Of a stretch of 64,000 bases of DNA, positions 57,991 through 64,000 are shown piece after piece; position 1 is the first letter of the stretch, and each line of letters begins with the position of its first letter. Both the position numbers and the translations under genes were made by a program. The notes below the pieces were generated by a model. It was not told where the DNA came from and did no database searches. It worked only from the letters and a program-made list of their open reading frames with translations. Source of the stretch: Dicyema japonicum (taxonomy: Eukaryota > Dicyemida > Rhombozoa > Dicyemidae); the NCBI GenBank assembly GCA_011109175.1, contig RDEW01000030.1:665937-729936 (forward strand). Direction: 5' to 3'.

Positions 57991-59790
57991 CTTTCTAAGC
58001 GAAATATCCCAAAAAAAACTATAAATAAAACAACATCCTTGAATACTGTAATTACATATCTGAATAAGGAAATTACCAATAAAATCAGAAATAAAAACAA
58101 AAAAATGGGAGGCTGCTTTGATGTCTGTAAACAGACACACAAAGACATCATCCTTATGGAGAACACTACGGAAACTCAAAAAGATTCCCATACAACATAC
58201 ACCAGGAATTAATCCTGACACGATTATGAAATTTTATGTCAGTTTAAGCCACAAACCATATTTGAAACTGGATGATCAACCGAAACACAAGAAGAAAAAA
58301 TATCCATACATCGAATATTTCAAACCACTGGATGTATTTTATGCAATTAAATACATGAAAAATACAAAATCCAAAGGGGCGGATGACATTTCAATAACTT
58401 AATTGAAACACTTGGGGCCAATAGCAATCGATGCCCTTACTAAGATTTTCAATTTCTCAGTGAATAGAGATGAGATTCCTCATTATTGAAAAAATCACTT
58501 ATACATCCATTAACTAAAAAGAACAAAGCTTTAGACAACCCCCGGAGTTATCGTCCAATATCAATTCTTTGTGGCTTTTCAAGAACATTGTAAAATTAAT
58601 CCTCCACAAGATTACTCATCGCTTATCTGCAATCCAAAATTAATCCTCCACAAGATTACTCAACTTAAACAGATCTAACAAAACTAACTCAGTTCATCTC
58701 GGATGAACTGAACTACTCAAAACCGCATAAAAGAACGGTACTTGTCGCTCTGGATATCGAGAAGGCGTTTGATTCGGTACCGAGGAAAACTCTAACAACA
58801 AAAATTTTTGACACTGTTATCCATCCGAAATCCAGATGTGGCTGCCAATTTCATTAATGGTAGAGGCCAAGTTGTCATGAATAATAGAAAATCAAGACAA
58901 CGATACCTCCCCAACGGGGTCCCTCAAGGATCCCCTTTATCACCAACCTTGTTCAATTTATTAACAAGAGACTTTCTAAATCCAAAATACCATCCTTCTG
59001 TCTTATGCCAACAATCTCATTGTCGCAGCAAGACACCAAGACCATAAAGAAGCTGCGCGAAGGGTTCAGGAGACCCTCGACATATGAACCCATGGTTCCT
59101 CAAAAACCACATGAAAATATCTCCTGGAAGTCGAGCACTGCGATTATCTCCTCCTACAGGAAACATACATCTTTCGATCTTAAATTAACTTGGAATGGAG
59201 AGCTTATCCCAGTTAATAAGAACTCATCAATCTTTGGAGTTACATATGACCCGTTGATGACGTTCACACATCATGTGGACACAATAATATCAAGAGTTCA
59301 AAAAAAGATGGAAATCCTCAAGACCTTTGCTAGATCTACAATATCTTCACTTTCTTATCTTAAATTATTATACAAACAGTATATTCTACCGACAATGGAA
59401 CATGCATGTACGGCGTACACCCTTGTCAACATCCACGCAGAACAAATTAGAGGTCATACAAAACCAATGCCTCCGGATCCTTCTTAAATGTGACAGAATG
59501 ACGCCTACGTCAGAAATGAAGAACACATTAGATCTCAAAAAAGTTATGGAACATCTCGGTGACGAACAACAAAAATTTTTGAAAATGATGCGATCTTCTG
59601 GTAGCCCCTTGAAAATGAGTTTTTTGCCTACCAGAAGTATGCTCGAAAATTTGAGATCAAACCCTTCTTTTTTTGGACGATCATAAAAGATTGCAGACAA
59701 AGTCGAAACAAAGAAGGACGCACTGACACCGGGATAACTTAATTAGATGATAACTTTTTCCTCTTTCCTGTGTTTCCGGAATTATAATAA
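57990..59790 (+). pseudogene. LINE-J, most of ORF2
   Basis: IEYFKPLDVFYAIKYMKNTK, SKGADDISIT, IFNFSVNRDEIPHYW, NPRSYRPISILCGFS, LVALDIEKAFDSVPRKTL (first catalytic Asp), NGVPQGSPLSPTLFNLL, SIFGVTYDPLMTFTHHVDTI, LKLLYKQYILPTMEHACTAY and QNQCLRILLKCDRMTPTSEM. The end is ACACCGGGATAACTTAATTA with tail ATAATAATAATG (about 59780). The YADD box is lost in a frameshift. This is the best LINE-J copy here. Confidence 0.85.
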
Positions 59791-60150
59791 TAATGAAAAA
59801 AGACATCAGACAGAATGCCAAAAAAGTATAGAGACCACTCAACTTTTTTTAGTAAAGATAACTAAGAAAAATTGATATCTTTTTGATTAAAGTATTATTA
59901 AATGCCGATATTCGACCTCAGAAATTAAGGAAAAGTTATATAAAAAGATATTTGTCAAATTAAATTATGTGTCCTTTCAACTACAGCACTCCGAAAAAAT
60001 ATACATAAACTTTATGATCTTCTAAAATGTCCGCTACTTCAATTGAAATGGAACAATCTTTCTCTAATTTAAAAAAAACATGTCAAAAATAGAAATTTCA
60101 ATAAACACTATATTGAAAAATATTTCATGCTAAATCATTATTTCTTTAAC
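59791..60150. other. intergenic, AT-rich, nothing recognised
   Basis: No coding, RNA or repeat feature supported. Confidence 0.5.
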
Positions 60151-60320
60151 CTTGCGCCTGCGACGCTGGAATTCTTGAGTCGTCTAGGGAATCGGATCGC
60201 TACACGTAAATGAGACCCTCGTGAGCGCTGCTGGTTATTTGAGCGAATCTCGCTCGCTATAATAGCCATGCAGTCAAGGCAGCTTCTATATAACCGTTTC
60301 TCTATTTTCTTTCTTTTTTT
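60150..60320 (+). pseudogene. LINE-Z 3' end fragment
   Basis: GACGCTGGAATTCTTGAGTC, GAATCGGATCGCTACACG and GCGCTGCTGGTTATTTGAGC match 37210-37300 closely. Confidence 0.75.
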
Positions 60321-60774
60321 ACATTCTAACCTCTACACGATTGTTTGATGATAAAGTTAAAACTTCTTTATAAATCGGAAATTTTGACCTAAAAAATTGA
60401 CTTTATTGATAGTTTTTGTTAATTTCAATATAAAATATCCTAAAATGATTTCTTAGATTGATTATTTTTGAGAATAATTTAAAATACAGATTAAGTATTT
60501 GTGATATTTCGTTTACAGTTAAACGCGAAAAAAACAAAATAGTTTGAAAAAAAATTAATTGTCTTATGAGACACTCTAAATAGCCTTTTCCTTTTTGACA
60601 AGAGTTTACAACCATGACTCACCAATTGACTTTTCAGCCGATCGGCTTTTTGGGTGAATTGGTGACGACATCTCTATTGCACTATGTCTTATTCGTATTC
60701 TTTACCGACTTCTCCGTTCACTCTGGGAACTTTCAATTGCAGAGGACTTAAACAACCTCACAAGAAACACCAAC
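60321..60774. other. intergenic, nothing recognised
   Basis: AT-rich. The end (60650-60770) may belong to LINE-P upstream sequence, but no motif supports it. Confidence 0.4.
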
Positions 60775-61310
60775 TGGTATGCGACCAAGCCACAAGAAAA
60801 GGATAAAACTAAACACCAGGCTCAGAATATACAAAGCTTTTGTCATCCCGGTACTAACCTACAACTCTGGGATTTGGAGAATCTCTAAACGGAAAATGGA
60901 CCGTCTTGACTTTTTCCACAGAGCTCAGCTCAAATCGGTAATCAAGATTAACTGGCCTATAAAGATCTCTGATGCAAACCTTTATAATAAATGCAAATAC
61001 AGCGTGCTGTCAGATGATATTTTCAATCAAGACGTCTAAATGACCAGGTCCCCTCAAATTTCGCAATGGTCAACTACTTCGCACACACAGGAGCCGGATT
61101 TCGTGGAAGACCAAGAACGACACTTCCGACTATCTTGAACGAAGACCTATCGGCGGTTGGTATGAGACTAACTTCGGCGGACGATCTGAACTACCTAAGA
61201 GAACTAGCGCGCAACAGAGGATCATGTCGAAGTTGACGGAGAGGATGATTAGGAATACGGCACAATTAACTAATTTTCTCGCGAGTGATTTTAATAATAA
61301 TAATAATTCC
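60775..61310 (+). pseudogene. LINE-P 3' part, good copy
   Basis: KLNTRLRIYKAFVIPVLTYN, SGIWRISKRKMDRLDFFHRA, QLKSVIKINWPIKISDANLY, then one frame over FAMVNYFAHTGAGFRGRPRT, TLPTILNEDLSAVGMRLTSA and DDLNYLRELARNRGS. Tail TTTTAATAATAATAATAATT. Confidence 0.82.
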
Positions 61311-61374
61311 TAATTTTTTTCTTAAGATGTCCTAATTGTACAATTTTGTTTTTAAAATGTCCTTGTGGGAGACA

Positions 61375-61590
61375 TAGAACCGGACCGACTACTCTGGAGG
61401 CCCTCATTAAACAAAACTCCGGCATGCGGGAAGGTGGCCCTGCAAATACAGTCAGCCGCCCTGTACGAGCTTGTGTGGTACGAGGAGGAGCACCGGAAAA
61501 GAATGAGGATTTTGGCGGAGCGCATCGGGATCACGTGATAGTTAGTTTTGGTTTTACCGTGGTCTTGGTGTTAAATAAATAAATAAAATA
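61375..61590 (+). pseudogene. LINE-J C-terminus and tail
   Basis: KVALQIQSAALYELVWYEEE followed by HRKRMRILAERIGIT-stop, then TTAGTTTTGGTTTTACCGTG and an AATAAATAAATAAAATAAAA end. This shows that the frequent GGGATCAC(T/G)TGATAG-type motif is the Gly-Ile-Thr-stop of this family. Confidence 0.7.
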
Positions 61591-61955
61591 AAAATTGTCT
61601 TATTTTTTCCGCCCTAATAATTACTATATTGGGCAAATAGATATATAGAACCTTCCGAATTTGAGCTAATCGACCAAAACATATAGAAAATTCTTTTAGA
61701 GAATCGGATTCATTCGAAACCTGGAAACAAGCTTAGAAGACGATCGGTATCCATTACCGATAAATAAAACTTAACTTTAGCCTTTTAAAAAAATTAAAAC
61801 GCCCTATATTTTGGTACGTAATTAAATCCAGTTTTTTCTGAACAAAATAATAAAGAGAACAAAAAAATCTATTTTTTCCAAAGTTTTTTGAACCCATTTT
61901 TATTTTATTACACGTGTTGTTTCTTGTTACATGGTTCTACAAGTTACATACCAAG
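61591..61955. other. intergenic, nothing recognised
   Basis: AT-rich, no supported feature. It may hold the left part of the Tc1-like element. Confidence 0.4.
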
Positions 61956-61959
61956 AAAA

Positions 61960-62520
61960 AGGAGAAATTATTGCTTATTATAAAGTTTGAAAGTCATATC
62001 GACAAATTCGAAATCTTACCGAAAGATCCCTCAGTGCTATCTCGAGAGTCATTAAAAACTTCACCATGAATGATTCCTTTGAAAGAAAAAAAGGCTCAGG
62101 CGAAGATTTTCCCTTAACTCTGATGATCTCGAAATAATTGAAGGTGAACAAAAGTGATGTTAATGTCAATTCTGTAAAATGTTCGGAAATTTTACGTTAT
62201 GAAACGGGAACTGTTGTCAGATCACAGACAGTGATAATCTAGCTGAAAAAACTGAATATATCGACGTTTCAACTCACGAAAAGGCCATATCTATCGAAAA
62301 AACACAAAACGACGAGACTTTCTCAGTGCACAAAGTGGAATCATTTAACAAAGTTAATTTACGACAAGCACTAATTTAATATCTGAGGCGTGGAAAAATA
62401 TAGATCATTATTCTGTTGTACAATGGTGGAACAGAATTTACAATAAATAGTCTCGGTACACCAGGAAGAAATCTATGATTAAATTTTATGGTGAAGCAAG
62501 AAAAAGTGAAATAATAAAAG
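61960..62520 (+). pseudogene. Tc1-like transposase relic
   Basis: GEIIAYYKV...SYRQIRNLTERSLSAISRVI (first helix-turn-helix, 'S-R-x-IA-x-x-x-x-x-S-x-x-TV-x-R-VI'), KKGSGEDFPLTL (the GRP-like hinge), EILRYETGTVVRSQTVII, then LTKRPYLSKKHKTTRLSQC and TKWNHLTK (the 'KPxLSxKHxxxRLxFxxxH' segment before the first DDE Asp). The catalytic core after it is not clear. Several frameshifts. Confidence 0.65.
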
Positions 62521-62599
62521 AACTTTCAATAAATTAATGATTTGGAAGAATCCATTTTAGATATTCGCATTCCCTGAAAGATTTTTACTCGTTTAGGAA

Positions 62600-62900
62600 A
62601 AAACTAGAGCTTATTATTAGCACTTTAACGAGAGCAATAATATTTATAGCCCTGCATGTGCAGAAAAAAATATAAGAGAATTAGTTAGCTTGCTCCAAGC
62701 TCTGCTGTTCTTAACTAGGTCCCTCAGCAAGTCCAGATCGTCACCAGATGCCAATGTTTTCTTCATGGTCTTCAGATCGTTTTGTAAAACGACCGGAAGG
62801 ATAGTTCTCGGTCTTTCACGAAAGCGTTTTACATTGGAGGAGGAATATTAATCTTCCATTGCGATATTCGGGGAGGGGGATATCGGGTCCAACCTCAGGA
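62600..62900 (-). pseudogene. LINE-P 3' end
   Basis: The reverse complement nearly repeats 48971-49215: FRERPRTILPVVLQNDLK, TLASGDDLDLLRDLVKN, then TATTATTGCTCTCGTTAAAG and TAATAATAAG. Confidence 0.78.
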
Positions 62901-63449
62901 CGTGTCCAAAAAGTCTTCAACGAGAGCTAATGATTTCGAAACTTAATGATCTACAGTCACACTTATTGTACTAGTCCTTTCCGCGAGATCTTGGATGCCT
63001 AGGACATTCCAGTTATGTTCCTTAGATGATTCATAAGCTTAACTTGAGAAAGAAATATGGACTTGGTAGTAGAATTGAATTTTTTTGATAATACGCCACA
63101 ATAAAATTTGTTAAGTTTTTTATATATATATTATTATTTCATAAAGTTATAATTATAGTGCAACCCCGCCCCAATAAAATTTCGGCTTGGGGCACCCTCT
63201 ATATATCGGGCACTTTGCCTTTTATAACGAAAGGGGAATGACTTAATTAAAAAAGAATTCTTGTGTCTTGAAACAAAAATTTTTTGAAACCATAGCAAGG
63301 AACTGAAATCTAAGATGTATAAAGTTGGGAAAGGGACACTATCTAGAATAAGTTGGGAAAGGACAATATAAAGTTAGAAGGGACGCCAAAAAACAATTTC
63401 TGATGAAAAGAATTCTTCCGACAAAATTCAATTAAAAAATTTTATGAAA
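62901..63449. other. intergenic, possible upstream part of the Tigger copy
   Basis: AT-rich; no clear coding pattern. A (TA)n-rich stretch lies at 63120-63135. Confidence 0.4.
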
Positions 63450-64000
63450 AGTATAACGAGTTTTGACCAAGTTTAATATGGAAGATATTTTTAATTATGA
63501 TGAAACTTGTCTTTCAATTAAAAAGAATTCAAAAAATCATTTGTCACTGAAGATGAAAATTGTTTTGGTAATAAATCTGTAAAAATATCAGTCTTTCTAT
63601 GCTCTAGCATTATAGGTGAGAAGTTAAAACCGTTGGTTATTGGAAAGTTCAAATCACGGAGATGCTGAGGATTATGAGGTACTAATTTTAAATTATACAT
63701 ATAGGTTATATACATCAAAAAATGCATGGATGACTAGTGATTTCTTAAATTGGTTACAAAAAATAAATAATTAAATGTTCCTACAGAATCGACAAATTTT
63801 AATTATTCTTGATAATGCTTGATGTCACATTTGTCAAAATTCATTATTTATTAAAAAATAGTATAAATTATTATACTCTCTGTACTTGCGGCGCTTTCTA
63901 TTGGTGCAGTGGTTAAACTGGATTTTTAGAACAATTTTAGAACAACCTCGGTTTTTGGAACGTTTCGTGTTTAAAATCGAGGTCAGACTGTATAACTTAA
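63450..64000 (+). pseudogene. Tigger/pogo DDE transposase, second copy
   Basis: MEDIFNYDETCLSI ('N-x-DET' with catalytic Asp), LVIGKFKSRRC-type residues (LLESSNHGDA in the shifted frame), SKNAWMTSDFLNWLQK ('KAWMTSxLFxxWL'), RQILIILDNA ('ILLxLDNAPAH', second Asp). It runs off the window edge. Several frameshifts. Related to 51050-53000 by order of motifs. Confidence 0.75.

Noticed and set aside
57897-58221. Overlapping minus-strand ORFs of 85-89 codons
   Set aside because: They are antisense to the LINE-N/LINE-J junction; the plus strand carries the recognisable RT motifs.
1-64000. CRISPR arrays, bacterial operons, LTR retrotransposons or virus-derived genes
   Set aside because: No spaced direct repeats, no Shine-Dalgarno-led gene runs, no long terminal repeats, and no gag, protease, integrase or capsid motifs; all RTs seen are of non-LTR type.

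Overview
The window looks like nuclear DNA of a small metazoan, most probably a dicyemid mesozoan (Dicyema-like). The main evidence is intron size. In eight recognisable animal genes, nearly all introns that restore the reading frame are GT-AG and only 20-27 nt long. That is the published hallmark of dicyemids; the species name is inference. Composition is AT-rich, genes are single-copy metazoan housekeeping or adhesion genes, and most of the remaining DNA is decayed transposons.

Host genes, left to right: a kinesin-14-type C-terminal motor (2467-4536, -); the nucleoporin NUP35 (7209-8086, -); a charged coiled-coil protein of unknown function (12643-13447, -); SAP18 (15931-16429, +); RCL1, an 18S rRNA-processing cyclase-like protein (20260-21669, +); UVRAG (25329-27157, +); a transmembrane Ig/fibronectin-type receptor with signal peptide (29227-32390, +) whose last exon and 3' flank are tandemly duplicated; the lysosomal small GTPase ARL8 (40983-41636, -); and the cytosolic Fe-S assembly factor CIAO3/NAR1 (53681-55151, -). 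Some less certain host-like segments lie at 23007-23180, 47803-48690, 49498-50152 and 56160-56520. Several genes need one-base corrections, often in homopolymers, so either the assembly carries indel errors or some copies are decaying.

Transposons: I name four non-LTR families by visible features. LINE-P has the motif GRPRTTLP and a (TAA)n tail. LINE-J is Jockey-like; its ORF ends in Gly-Ile-Thr-stop, followed by a conserved tail. LINE-Z has a C-terminal CxC..H..C finger followed by RPDG...WD, a restriction-like endonuclease signature. LINE-N is R2-like, with NKPDIV...IEVG. Non-autonomous elements parasitise them: SINE-P (tRNA-like head, LINE-P tail), SINE-J and SINE-H (one shared head and body, two different tails) and SINE-T (tRNA-like, TAAA tail). 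Five SINE copies have clear target-site duplications. DNA transposons are present as decayed Tigger/pogo copies (51050-53000 and 63450-64000), a Tc1-like copy (61960-62520) and a BED-finger hAT relic (35645-35745). Nesting is common: SINE-P sits in LINE-Z, and LINE-N sits in Tigger.

The genes do not form one pathway. They serve ordinary cell functions: membrane traffic (UVRAG, ARL8), nuclear pore, rRNA processing, chromatin/RNA, Fe-S assembly, microtubule motor and adhesion. They survive as compact islands, typically 0.5-2 kb, between transposon debris.
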